The translations under genes were made by a program, and so were the position numbers. Positions 16,862 through 25,417 of a stretch of DNA of 64,000 nucleotides are shown here, in pieces. The stretch is from Chitinophagaceae bacterium (GTDB lineage Bacteria; Bacteroidota; Bacteroidia; Chitinophagales; Chitinophagaceae), in NCBI GenBank assembly GCA_017307755.1, contig JAFKGQ010000003.1:682001-746000 (forward strand), in the 5' to 3' direction. The notes below the pieces were generated by a model, which worked only from the letters and a program-made list of their open reading frames with translations, ran no database searches and was not told where the DNA came from. Every line of letters starts with the position of its first letter. Position 1 is the first letter of the stretch.

Positions 16862-18259
16862 TTATTTAGTTGTACGCATATCCAACAGCATTAACAGCTC
16901 GAAGATGGACATGACCGACAAATATTCAAACAAATAATCAAATAACAGGAAACCACCCGCCAAAAATAAGAGATATTTACCATATGAAAGCCGGCGATAA
17001 TGCCTGACAAAAAACCAGCAATAGGTAAGGAGGAACAGACATAGGCCTGCCAGGCCGTATTCTCCCAGCAATTGATTAACAAAGCTGTTTGGAAAATGTT
17101 TTATGGAATGGAATTCCTTTGGAAGGGCATAAGTGGATCTATATATCTGATAATGATTATTATAAAATTCAGGTGCGATGTAGACGGGCAGCTCATTGAA
17201 GATCCTGGATCCTTCTTCCTTATTGATATGAGACATCCGCAGCGCCAGGAATGAAGAAAAATTGCCCATGCCTGCGCCAAAGAGCGCTGCTCTGGGACTG
17301 CTGACCAGATAAGCGCCTGTCTCTTTAAAGGCTTTCACCTTGCCATATTTTTGATCCAGCGTAAGGTGTATCGAGGTATCATTTTCCAATCTAAGGAGGG
17401 CGCGTCTTAAACTATCTGAGGCAGCGGTCTTTTCCAGATACTCCAGCAGTTCCCTCTGGTGTGCCTTGGATACAAACAGGGAGTCGCCGAGATATCTGAA
17501 ATTATTGGGTGCTATTACGGCATAAAAAAATATCATCATGCCGACACAGGCTGCTACCCCCCGCTTTATTTGTCTGTCCTTATTAAAGAGAAGACAGGCC
17601 AGGAGCACAGGGACGAAGATGAGGTTGCAGAAATTGCTGGTGGTAAGCAAGGTAACGGCCATTGCCAGGAAGGCCATCCTGAAATCCTTTTTATACAAGA
17701 AGTAAAAGGTAAGAAATGCATTGATCATCATGTTGAGGAAGGAGGGGCCGCTAAAAAGACCTTTGATCAGGTCGCCTGTAGAGTTGCCATACATCGGCAC
17801 ATAGATCAGCCTGTAGGGATCGATTACACCTGAATGCCAGATTGCGGCACCCAGGTTTGCCATCGAAATGACGGCATTGATGATAAAAAAGACCCGGAGG
17901 GTTTGATGGATCCTGGGTTCATCGGTGCTGTCGATGATGGTGCGGAACTGGTGGAGGGCCAGGAATGCCAGCAGCCAGAAGATGCATCCAAGCGTAAACG
18001 CAACGAAGTGTCCTTTGCTGAAATCCTTGTTGAAAAGGACGAATTGTACGATCCCCAGCGCTATCAGCAGCAGGTAGAACATTGGGATCTTACGGATGTT
18101 CTTCCGGAATGAAAAATCGGGATGTAATATATAGATCAGCGCAATGCCGGCGAATTTCAAGAGCACCTTGTCAATGGTAAAAGTGACCAGGAATGCCAGC
18201 AGCGGCAGATGGAGCTTCTTTTGGAGCTCTGCGAAAACAAAGGGTAAGGTCTTTTTCAT
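16862..18259 (-). CDS. O-antigen polymerase/ligase-like membrane protein (3)
   Basis: Polytopic protein of 465 residues with about eleven hydrophobic helices and a long loop (about 270-390). It ends with IKHFPNSFVNQLLGEYGL, which fits the conserved end of the periplasmic loop in Wzy/WaaL-like proteins. It is divergent from the other two copies and lies in the middle of the cluster beside the GT4 and flippase genes, so it is the best candidate for the chain polymerase. The start overlaps the stop of the GT4 gene by one base. Confidence 0.72.
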   Translation of the reverse strand: MKKTLPFVFAELQKKLHLPLLAFLVTFTIDKVLLKFAGIALIYILHPDFSFRKNIRKIPMFYLLLIALGIVQFVLFNKDFSKGHFVAFTLGCIFWLLAFLALHQFRTIIDSTDEPRIHQTLRVFFIINAVISMANLGAAIWHSGVIDPYRLIYVPMYGNSTGDLIKGLFSGPSFLNMMINAFLTFYFLYKKDFRMAFLAMAVTLLTTSNFCNLIFVPVLLACLLFNKDRQIKRGVAACVGMMIFFYAVIAPNNFRYLGDSLFVSKAHQRELLEYLEKTAASDSLRRALLRLENDTSIHLTLDQKYGKVKAFKETGAYLVSSPRAALFGAGMGNFSSFLALRMSHINKEEGSRIFNELPVYIAPEFYNNHYQIYRSTYALPKEFHSIKHFPNSFVNQLLGEYGLAGLCLFLLTYCWFFVRHYRRLSYGKYLLFLAGGFLLFDYLFEYLSVMSIFELLMLLDMRTTK

Positions 18260-19485
18260 TATGATCGGTTTTTGGAAGAATGAAGATCCTGCCCCGAGAT
18301 GATTTTTTTATAAAATTCAATATGTTGGGGAACGGATTGTTCTATGGTGAATTGTTCGGCTATTGTTCTTTTGCCTGCTGCGGCGAGGGACGCCCTTTTT
18401 GGAGCGTCTTCGAGGAGGAGCAGTATGGCCTGGGCTATCTGTTGAATATCATCCGGATCGATCAGCAGCCCGTTGACCCCGTTGGTAACGAGTTCTCCGC
18501 CGGAAGCCCGGGAGGTATTGATCACTGCGCAGCCTGCCCCCATTGCTTCCAGAGGGGCGAATGCAAAGCATTCAGAATAGGAGGGAAATACGGCTGCCGT
18601 CGCCCGGGAAAACGCTTCGAAAAGCACGTCACGCGGCACATGTCCCCTGAAATTTACCGATGCGGCCGCAGTGGAGGAGAGAAGGGGATGCAGGCCGGCT
18701 ACATCGCCTTTCCCGAATATATCGAGCGTGGTGCCCGGGAATTTTGCTGCGACGATATTCCAGGCTTTTAGCAGGGAATGGATGCCTTTTTTATAGATCA
18801 GCGACCCTGTAAAAATAATGTTGGGTAAAGGTTGTCCTGTTTTGACATCCGGCAGATGGATCGTATTGTAAAGGATCTTTATGGATCTTTCGATATGAAA
18901 GAGCCTGGCAGTGACAGCTGCTGTGTACTGGCTGACGGAGCTCAGCGCTTCGGCGCGACGCATCAGCGCGTATTCGGAAGCGTATACGTATTTTTTCACC
19001 GGCAGGCCCAGTTCCTGCAGGAAATAGGAATGCGAGCCGTTGAATTTGACCATCAGCGGTATGCTGAACCGGGGTATGTTGATCCTGATAAAGCTGTGCT
19101 GGAAGAAGGTATTCCAGTCCGGCATTTCAATGATGTCGATATGTTCTTCCCGTATCAGGCGGTGAATAAAACGAAATAATCTCTTTACAGAGAGCAGGGT
19201 ATCTATCTGCAGCAACATCGACCATTTCAACAGCCGCCATCGCCATTTGTCCCTGGCGGTGAAATCATTGCGGATAAGACCAATATCGGTATAGTAACGG
19301 AGACGCCAGACCCTGACGCCATTATCTTCTTCGTAACCGGACTGACCATATCCATGCATATAGAGCCCGACCACGTAAACGTCATGACCTTGCCGTACCA
19401 TTTCGCGCGCCTGGGTCTGGACCATGGTGCCGATGCCCCCGCTCTTACCGGGGGGATATTCTTCACATATCAATAATATTTTCAT
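18259..19485 (-). CDS. Glycosyltransferase family 4
   Basis: GT-B enzyme of 408 residues. The N-terminal domain begins ILLICEEYPPGKSGGIGTMV, the glycine-rich acceptor loop of GT4 proteins. The C-terminal donor domain shows FTGSLIYKKGIHSLLKAW, FGKGDVAG, and the retaining-enzyme motif region PSYSECFAFAPLEAMGAG (E-x7-E). It probably adds an internal sugar in the cytoplasm before flipping. It lies 28 bp downstream of the flippase gene. Confidence 0.9.
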   Translation of the reverse strand: MKILLICEEYPPGKSGGIGTMVQTQAREMVRQGHDVYVVGLYMHGYGQSGYEEDNGVRVWRLRYYTDIGLIRNDFTARDKWRWRLLKWSMLLQIDTLLSVKRLFRFIHRLIREEHIDIIEMPDWNTFFQHSFIRINIPRFSIPLMVKFNGSHSYFLQELGLPVKKYVYASEYALMRRAEALSSVSQYTAAVTARLFHIERSIKILYNTIHLPDVKTGQPLPNIIFTGSLIYKKGIHSLLKAWNIVAAKFPGTTLDIFGKGDVAGLHPLLSSTAAASVNFRGHVPRDVLFEAFSRATAAVFPSYSECFAFAPLEAMGAGCAVINTSRASGGELVTNGVNGLLIDPDDIQQIAQAILLLLEDAPKRASLAAAGKRTIAEQFTIEQSVPQHIEFYKKIISGQDLHSSKNRS

Positions 19486-19513
19486 GTCAATCAGGCGTTC
19501 ATAGAACGCTTCC

Positions 19514-20944
19514 TTATTTCGTCAACACCAGGCCAACCTTGCGGATATCCGATATCCGCAGCATTCCTGTGAAAAACAGCAGCAGCATATAACCTCCTAT
19601 GCCGAGCAACAATTTACCTGCCAGATTTTGACAAACCGACCAGGAGATATACAGACAGGCAGCGGCGATGCCGATGCTGAGGAATAACGGGGCCAGGGGA
19701 ACGGATAATTGCTGTTGGTTCACAAAAAACTTGTACAACAGTAGTTGTACGATAGTACTGATCACAAATGCAATGGCAGCCCCTTGCGTGGATAGGGCTG
19801 GTATGAGCAGCAGGTTCAGTACGAGGTTGAGCACGGAGACGACGATGGTGATATAAAAGGTCAACTTCAACTGCTTTTGAGCAAAGGCCATCGTCCACAG
19901 GAAGTTGTTGATATAGTGCAAAGGGACGCAAAAGGACAGTAACATATATATAGGAGCGTCCACTGCCCCATATTTCCCGGCGGTTATCCATCCTATCAGC
20001 GGCGTCCAGGTTATGTTGAAGAACAATGGTATGAGCACTGCAATGGCAATCTCTATTTTGAGCAGCAATCGCAGTTCATCCTTTTTTGTGCTCAGGAGGC
20101 CTCCGTTGTCATTGAAGTACCGTACGAATTTCGGCAGGATCAAAGGACCAAGAACCAGCATGGGCAATCTCGATATCTCGAATATTTTATATGCGAAGGA
20201 GTACTCGGCGATAGAAGCCGGGCCTTTTACCAGCCCCAAAATGATCCAATCCACGCGAGCGAGCGCGGAATCGAATAATATCACGCCCAGCTGCGGCAAG
20301 GACTCTTTTAACAGCGCCGAATAACTGCTGCTATCCCAATGGGGTCTGAGTGGTCTGCCCATTTGCTTAAAAATAAGCCATGCGCCTGTTGCCCATTCCG
20401 CCATGGATGCGATGATATATATGCCTACTACATTCCGGATAGTGAACAGATGCAACAAGGCTGCAAGCGAGAGAAGAAAGGCTTTAGCAAGATTGCCCAT
20501 GACCGTCATGACGGCCAGGTTACGAAAGGCCTCCCTGCCGTTGGCCACTTGTTTGAAAGGGCTGGAAAAAAAAGTCACCAGGGCACTGACCGAGACGGCT
20601 ATCAGCAGATAATGTTGCCGGAAGAAAACCGGGAAGCACAACCGGGAAACCAGCACTACCAGCGAGAAGACCAATGCCGCCAGCAATGTATGACTAATGT
20701 GCAGACCGCCCATCCTGCCTGCATCATTACCGTCGGCGATCCTTTTGACGATGAGCACATCGGTCCCAAAGCTGAGTATGGTGGTAGCTACCCAGGTCAC
20801 CGCCACCGACCAGTTCAATTCTCCAAAGTCGGATTTATCAAGCAGCCTGGACAACAGATAGAAGATCAATAACCCGAAGAATTGATTGAATACGACCTGT
20901 AAGGTAGTGGCGGAAAGGTCTCTGAAGAATTTTTTTTGGATCAT
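19514..20944 (-). CDS. Wzx-like oligosaccharide flippase
   Basis: MATE/Wzx-type membrane protein of 476 residues with about 12-14 hydrophobic helices spread evenly, including an N-terminal amphipathic start (FFRDLSATTLQVVFNQFFGL) and polar TM residues (NGREAFRNLAVM). Members flip undecaprenyl-linked repeat units across the inner membrane. It is the first gene of the minus-strand run that continues through the GT4, polymerase-like, GT2, GT2, WecG-like and ligase-like genes. The sugar transferases that would start the repeat unit are transcribed divergently from the other side of a 379-bp gap. Confidence 0.88.
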   Translation of the reverse strand: MIQKKFFRDLSATTLQVVFNQFFGLLIFYLLSRLLDKSDFGELNWSVAVTWVATTILSFGTDVLIVKRIADGNDAGRMGGLHISHTLLAALVFSLVVLVSRLCFPVFFRQHYLLIAVSVSALVTFFSSPFKQVANGREAFRNLAVMTVMGNLAKAFLLSLAALLHLFTIRNVVGIYIIASMAEWATGAWLIFKQMGRPLRPHWDSSSYSALLKESLPQLGVILFDSALARVDWIILGLVKGPASIAEYSFAYKIFEISRLPMLVLGPLILPKFVRYFNDNGGLLSTKKDELRLLLKIEIAIAVLIPLFFNITWTPLIGWITAGKYGAVDAPIYMLLSFCVPLHYINNFLWTMAFAQKQLKLTFYITIVVSVLNLVLNLLLIPALSTQGAAIAFVISTIVQLLLYKFFVNQQQLSVPLAPLFLSIGIAAACLYISWSVCQNLAGKLLLGIGGYMLLLFFTGMLRISDIRKVGLVLTK

Positions 20945-21323
20945 ACCTTGATAGAGGGCACCGGCATATCACCGGATGTGATATATGGATCAGGATGCAA
21001 TATTAGTGAATAATGGTAATATATAATTGAATATACCTACCTTTGCGTTGCGCCTGTAAAGCAAGGTTTCATCAGCATTATAAGCTTTTCGCTTGCCTGT
21101 AATATCTAAGAATAGAATATCATATCAATTTATGCAATAAGGTGCTTACCGGTGTCTTTAGGACATTTAAAAGGGCGTTAAATTGAGTGAATACAGGTTT
21201 TTTTCAGCGGCTGACAAAATAATATTATACAGATAGAGTTATAGGGTGATTTCAAGCCAGCCCATGAGAAAGCGTTAAAGACTTGTAGCAGAATTTTTTG
21301 TATACTTTAAACCTGATTCTAAC
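20945..21323. other. Divergent intergenic region between flippase and sugar transferase
   Basis: 379 bp without a gene, AT-richer than its flanks. A TACCTTTG (-7 type) is on the plus strand at 21038-21045 but has no TTG at the usual distance; if used it would give a leader of about 270 bases to the sugar transferase. No JUMPstart/ops-like sequence was seen, and no clear promoter for the minus-strand flippase gene. Confidence 0.5.
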
Positions 21324-22082
21324 ATGGAAATCCCGGCTGATACAGAAACAATCGAATGGAAAAGGCAACAAATTGTAGGGTATAACAATGCGTCAAGGGC
21401 CTATTTTCATGGCAGATATGCGTTTTTTTTTGTTAAACGGATATTCGACATCGTTATTTCCCTACTGATCGTTGTATTCTTTCTCAGCTGGCTTGTTCCC
21501 TTACTATCCTTATTGATCCGGCTTGAGTCCTCCGGGCCGGTGTTCTTTATCCAGCGCAGGGTCGGCTTTCTCGGTCGCTCGTTCCCGTGTCTTAAATTCC
21601 GCACAATGTATGTTAATGCGGAGGCGGATACCTGTCAGGCTACAGAGGACGATCCCCGTATTACCCGTATCGGCCGGCTGCTGCGCAAATCCAACCTGGA
21701 TGAGTTGCCCCAGTTTCTCAACGTACTGGCGGGACATATGAGCATTGTAGGCCCCCGCCCGCATATGCATAAGGATTGTATGGAGTTTTCGCGTTTTGTA
21801 GAAGGGTATAAGTTTCGCCACCTCGTAAAGCCCGGCATCACAGGCCTGGCGCAGATAAAGGGATACCGTGGTCCTGCCCGGAGCTTTGATCTTATCTTCC
21901 GCAGGTATCAGTGGGATGCATTTTATGTCCGCAATGCCTATTTTTTGCTGGACCTTTGGGTCATCCATTGCACTGCCATGCAAACACTTAAGTATGTATC
22001 AGGGAAGTCAGTGACCCTGGGTGCACATGCAGGTGCCATGGTGGGACAAGATTGGGCGGAACCCAGGGGGGCGATGAATTAA
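21324..22082 (+). CDS. Undecaprenyl-phosphate sugar phosphotransferase (1)
   Basis: Bacterial sugar transferase of 252 residues with one N-terminal membrane-entering helix (about 40-65) and the catalytic domain: LKFRTMYVNA, LDELPQFLNVL, MSIVGPRPHMH and PGITGLAQIKGYRG. This is the short, PglC-like form without the extra helices of WbaP. It transfers a sugar-1-phosphate to undecaprenyl phosphate and so starts the repeat unit. A paralog follows at 22492. It is isolated by gaps of 379 and 409 bp on its two sides, so it probably has its own control. Confidence 0.92.
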   Translation: MEIPADTETIEWKRQQIVGYNNASRAYFHGRYAFFFVKRIFDIVISLLIVVFFLSWLVPLLSLLIRLESSGPVFFIQRRVGFLGRSFPCLKFRTMYVNAEADTCQATEDDPRITRIGRLLRKSNLDELPQFLNVLAGHMSIVGPRPHMHKDCMEFSRFVEGYKFRHLVKPGITGLAQIKGYRGPARSFDLIFRRYQWDAFYVRNAYFLLDLWVIHCTAMQTLKYVSGKSVTLGAHAGAMVGQDWAEPRGAMN

Positions 22083-22491
22083 CAATTCATTAATTAACCG
22101 CTTTTTAATCCCGGACTCCATTTTTCAGTCTATGTCGTTCTGCTCTATAAACGTGCTGTTATGACCTATAACCGTGTATGAATTGACAATGGGTGTGCTA
22201 AAGAAATGTGAAAGATAAGGGATTGTGATGCACATAATTAAATACTCCGAGCAACGTTTTAGAACAAAACATTGTCAAAGAGCACAGAACTGTTATTCTT
22301 TTACCGAAGATTCTGCCAGGCCATATGAAAGTTTTGTCGTGTTTCCATGGCATTGTTATTGTATCTGCTTTTATATTAAATAAATAAGAGTAAGATCCAT
22401 GGCCTGCGGGGTGGTTTTGTTGGTCGGACCAACGGCAGGTGTTGTTAGTAATAGAAAGTGTTAAAATTGTAAAAACCCATTCCTTCGTAAC
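22083..22491. other. AT-rich gap between the two sugar transferases
   Basis: 409 bp with no credible ORF. A short inverted repeat, TTGGTC-G-GACCAA at 22420-22432, lies about 60 bp before the second sugar transferase and could be a protein-binding site. No clear TTG-N19-TAnnTTTG promoter or terminator was found. Confidence 0.45.
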
Positions 22492-23247
22492 ATGCGTAGT
22501 AGTTTGGTTGAGTCGGCCCTGTATAGTCCTGTGACCCGGAAGAGTGAGCGTCAGAAAGCTTCCTATGAGCAGATGTCAGAAAGAACTCCTTATTTGCTCA
22601 TGAAGCGAGCAATGGATGTCGTTGCTTCTCTGCTTGTTATCTTACTTATTTATCCTCTATTTTTCCCTTTGCTGGCCCTGGTGATCAAGCTGACCTCCAG
22701 AGGCCCTGTTTTCTTTAAACAAAAACGGGCGGGTTTGGGCAACAGGACATTTTGGTGTTATAAGTTCCGTACGATGTATGTGAATGATGCGGCCGACAGC
22801 CGCCGGGCTTCACGAAATGACCCCAGAGTGACCCGCGTGGGTTATTTTCTAAGGAATACATGTCTGGATGAACTCCCCCAATTTTTGAATGTACTTAGAG
22901 GAGATATGAGCATCGTGGGACCCCGTCCACACATGCTGAAGGATATCCGAGAGTTTTCTTCTGTTATCGACAATTATACCTTTCGCAGTCTTGTAAGGCC
23001 GGGTATCACGGGGTTATCCCAGGTCAGGGGTTATCGCGGACCAGCCACGACATTTCACAGTATTTTCCGACGTTATCAATGGGATGCGTATTATGTACGC
23101 AATGTCAGCCTGAGACTGGATTGTAAGATCATGGCCAAAACCGTTGTCCTGATGTTCTCTTCTTTTTTCAACAAGGATAAGCCGGTACCGGTGGACAGCC
23201 CTGTATTCCGGCAGCAGGCGCAAAGCGTGGCGAAAAAGATCGCCTGA
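22492..23247 (+). CDS. Undecaprenyl-phosphate sugar phosphotransferase (2)
   Basis: Second sugar transferase, 251 residues, clearly paralogous to the one at 21324: both share KFRTMYVN, LDELPQFLNVL, MSIVGPRPHM, PGITGL, GYRGPA and FRRYQWDA. It has one N-terminal hydrophobic helix and all catalytic motifs, so both copies look functional. The two may load different sugars or act under different conditions. A methyltransferase gene follows after one base, showing an operon. Confidence 0.92.
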   Translation: MRSSLVESALYSPVTRKSERQKASYEQMSERTPYLLMKRAMDVVASLLVILLIYPLFFPLLALVIKLTSRGPVFFKQKRAGLGNRTFWCYKFRTMYVNDAADSRRASRNDPRVTRVGYFLRNTCLDELPQFLNVLRGDMSIVGPRPHMLKDIREFSSVIDNYTFRSLVRPGITGLSQVRGYRGPATTFHSIFRRYQWDAYYVRNVSLRLDCKIMAKTVVLMFSSFFNKDKPVPVDSPVFRQQAQSVAKKIA

Positions 23248-23248
23248 T

Positions 23249-23983
23249 ATGAAACATACGATAAGCGACGAACAGATACCGACCGGGTTCTCTACTTTGC
23301 TTGCACTTGAACATGCGCGTCACTTTAATGCGTGGATGTTCGGGGATATCCGCCTCTATCTGAAAGGGAATATCCTTGAGATCGGCAGCGGGATCGGTAA
23401 TATTTCAACCTTGTGTATCGGGCAAAAGATCCCATTATCCATCAGCGATTATGACCCTGTCTATTACCATTTGCTGCAAAAGAAATTCGGCGCAGAGCCA
23501 TATGTAAAGGGCATTTATTCCATTGATCTGGCTGACCGGCAATTTGGAACTACTTATGCAGAGCTGCTAGGTACTTTTGATACAGTGTTTGCCCTGAACG
23601 TAATAGAGCATATCAAAGAAGAAAGCCAGGCCATCAGTAATTGTCATAAACTGCTCACACCCGGCGGGCGCCTGATCCTGCTGGTGCCGGCATGGCCTTC
23701 CCTCTACAACTGCCTGGACAAAGGATTGGACCATTTCCGCAGGTACACACCCAGCTCCATGCGAAAAGCGTTGTCGGGACAATTTAGCATTGTCAGGACG
23801 AAATATTTTAACCTGGCGGGAATATTTGGCTGGTGGCTTATCGGTACTATCCTTCGCAGGAAGGAAATGTCCTCGAAACAAGTAGGGCTTTACAGCAAGC
23901 TGGTGCCCCTGCTGCGCCTGGCAGACCGACTCACCTTCCACAAACTGGGATTATCCCTCGTCACAGTTGCAGAAAAGAAATAA
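23249..23983 (+). CDS. Class I SAM-dependent methyltransferase
   Basis: Methyltransferase of 244 residues. SAM-binding motif I is ILEIGSGIGNIS; the acidic post-motif is ISDYDP, and VFALNVIEHI is the motif IV region, as in UbiG/UbiE-type enzymes. One base separates it from the sugar transferase, so it is probably co-expressed and may methylate a glycan or lipid carrier in the polysaccharide pathway, though the substrate is not readable. It converges on the metallo-beta-lactamase remnant. Confidence 0.85.
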   Translation: MKHTISDEQIPTGFSTLLALEHARHFNAWMFGDIRLYLKGNILEIGSGIGNISTLCIGQKIPLSISDYDPVYYHLLQKKFGAEPYVKGIYSIDLADRQFGTTYAELLGTFDTVFALNVIEHIKEESQAISNCHKLLTPGGRLILLVPAWPSLYNCLDKGLDHFRRYTPSSMRKALSGQFSIVRTKYFNLAGIFGWWLIGTILRRKEMSSKQVGLYSKLVPLLRLADRLTFHKLGLSLVTVAEKK

Positions 23984-23984
23984 G

Positions 23985-24287
23985 CTAAGGGGTTGCCTGT
24001 CTATATGTTTCCAGCAGCTTTAATGTATGCAGTAATGCCTCCTTGTCCGTCCATCCCAGATGCCCGGGAATGACATAGGCTGGGTCGGGGAAAGCCTGTA
24101 TCGTTTTCTTTACGGATGCAGACCAGGCTTCCGTATCAGCATCAGCGAGATTGCCAAGGTTCTGCGTTTCGGCGCTTTTGACAAAACATCCGCCATACAA
24201 TACTTTTTCCTTTTCAAACCACACGACGATGTTGTCCTTCGTATGTCCTTCTCCGGGGTGGAATGTTCTGAATGAATATTTGGACAC
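23985..24287 (-). pseudogene. C-terminal remnant of a subclass B1 metallo-beta-lactamase
   Basis: The 100-residue frame matches the second half of B1 metallo-beta-lactamases (BlaB/IND/CfiA type): FHPGEGHTKDNIVVW (His196 ligand), YGGCFVKS (Cys221 ligand), LGNLADAD, and YVIPGHLGW (His263 ligand), in the correct order and spacing. The first half, with the HxHxD zinc site and the signal peptide, is missing. The frame begins at a GTG with a stop a few codons upstream, exactly where the AT-rich island starts. Without the Zn1 ligands it cannot be an active lactamase; it is a broken gene cut at its 5' side by insertion or deletion. Confidence 0.88.
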
Positions 24288-24326
24288 ATTTCTAACTTAG
24301 CTTCACGGCAATCGGAATATATAGCG

Positions 24327-24524
24327 ATGGGATATTACCCGATATTTACAGTGGTATCCACATACGGTATTAGTAATATTAAAAATATTAAGAAGGCTGC
24401 GCGCAAGTTTCACATACATGCTAACCCAATAAGGGTACAGTATAAAATAGAAGACGGTATATATCAATTTAGAATTGCTGGACAGGGTTTTGGGGATCGG
24501 TTGGATGATTTTATCAATAATTGA
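24327..24524 (+). CDS. Hypothetical small protein (AT-rich island)
   Basis: Frame of 65 residues from ATG with AT-rich codon use like the following ORF. The sequence is basic in its first half (NIKNIKKAARKFHIH) and has no signal peptide or membrane helix. I recognise no family. It ends 26 bp before the larger ORF's ATG, on the same strand, so the two may be a two-gene unit. It could be a non-coding stretch, but the matched composition and tight spacing favour a real gene. Confidence 0.45.
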   Translation: MGYYPIFTVVSTYGISNIKNIKKAARKFHIHANPIRVQYKIEDGIYQFRIAGQGFGDRLDDFINN

Positions 24525-24550
24525 ACATTCTTTGTATGTTTATTTATATA

Positions 24551-25267
24551 ATGTCTACTAATTGTTATAAAATATTGGATGTCTCTGAACTAAAAAGTTT
24601 GCTGATAAAAGATTCAAGAACTTGGAACGATTTTGACGAGCAACTGAAAACTAATCTATGTTATATTTATTATTTCCAATCGGGGCAAGTAGCACTTCTT
24701 CCCAATAATATGACAGAGAATAAGCAAGGTATTTTATTTCAAAATCTGGAATGTTATAGAAGGTATTTTATAAACGATAGATTCCCTATTGACAATCCTA
24801 AACAGGCTATATATGAGCGACATGAGACTGATCTAATAAATATTAAAGAGAGAATTTATCAAATTCTAAATCTTCTAAATGCAATAGTTAATGGAGATAC
24901 AGTAGCTGCTCATTCCGATAATAAAAAACTGATTTTCTTAATTGAGCAATTGAAGCATAGTGATAAAAAACTATCTTTAAAAGATCGTTTTTATACAGCC
25001 TTAGCGCTGGGTGAATTTCTTCGGCAGCATAATAATGGTCAATGGATCCTGATCAAATATTATGGTGTGTATAATCCATATTATGTTCCAGGGATTCTAT
25101 ACCCTACGCATAAAATATTTTTACTCTTAGATGATTTTAACGTATATTTTGATAATAACTCGTTAAGTCTTGATGCATTTACGAAATTAGGATTTGTTGC
25201 AAATCCAGGTCTAACACTTGAAAGCTTAAAATTTTCAAAATATCCTAATTCTTATTCACTTCCTTAA
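24551..25267 (+). CDS. Hypothetical protein (AT-rich island)
   Basis: Soluble-looking protein of 238 residues without signal peptide or membrane helices, rich in Asn, Lys, Tyr and Leu. Recognisable stretches include a basic KLSLKDRFYTALALGEFL helix and an aromatic segment WILIKYYGVYNPYYVPG. I recognise no family. Alternative in-frame starts are TTG 24521 (overlapping the previous stop) and ATG 24536. Composition, isolation and a partner small ORF suggest recently acquired DNA, perhaps an immunity or toxin-antitoxin-like cargo, but nothing in the sequence proves that. Confidence 0.6.
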   Translation: MSTNCYKILDVSELKSLLIKDSRTWNDFDEQLKTNLCYIYYFQSGQVALLPNNMTENKQGILFQNLECYRRYFINDRFPIDNPKQAIYERHETDLINIKERIYQILNLLNAIVNGDTVAAHSDNKKLIFLIEQLKHSDKKLSLKDRFYTALALGEFLRQHNNGQWILIKYYGVYNPYYVPGILYPTHKIFLLLDDFNVYFDNNSLSLDAFTKLGFVANPGLTLESLKFSKYPNSYSLP

Positions 25268-25382
25268 TGTTTTTTAGCGTATTAGCTTCCAACTCTTCTT
25301 TGGTTTTGCTTTTAGCCTGTATCTGAAATAAAAATTACCACAAATCCCCCCAAAAGTGCAACTCCCGCCGCACCCCCCATGG

Positions 25383-25390
25383 TACCTTTG
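25383..25390 (+). promoter_or_regulatory. -7 element TACCTTTG before the second DUF983 gene
   Basis: TACCTTTG fits the Bacteroidota -7 consensus. It lies just after an in-frame ATG at 25379 and before the ATG at 25418, so it argues for the downstream start. No TTG at the expected -33 distance. Confidence 0.4.
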
Positions 25391-25417
25391 CAGCAGGGTA
25401 ATCAAAAGCCCTTTTTT

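Larger units (their letters stand above)
24290..25330. other. AT-rich island interrupting the metallo-beta-lactamase
   Basis: About 1 kb with markedly lower GC than both flanks, carrying two plus-strand ORFs of unknown family. TTAGCTTC occurs at both edges (24297-24304 and 25280-25287) and may be a short direct repeat or chance. No transposase, integrase or inverted terminal repeat was found. The missing 5' half of the lactamase is not on the far side. Confidence 0.6.

Noticed and set aside
16120..16869. 249-codon plus-strand frame opposite the GT2 gene
   Set aside because: Antisense to a gene with clear GT2 motifs; the translation has no recognisable domain.
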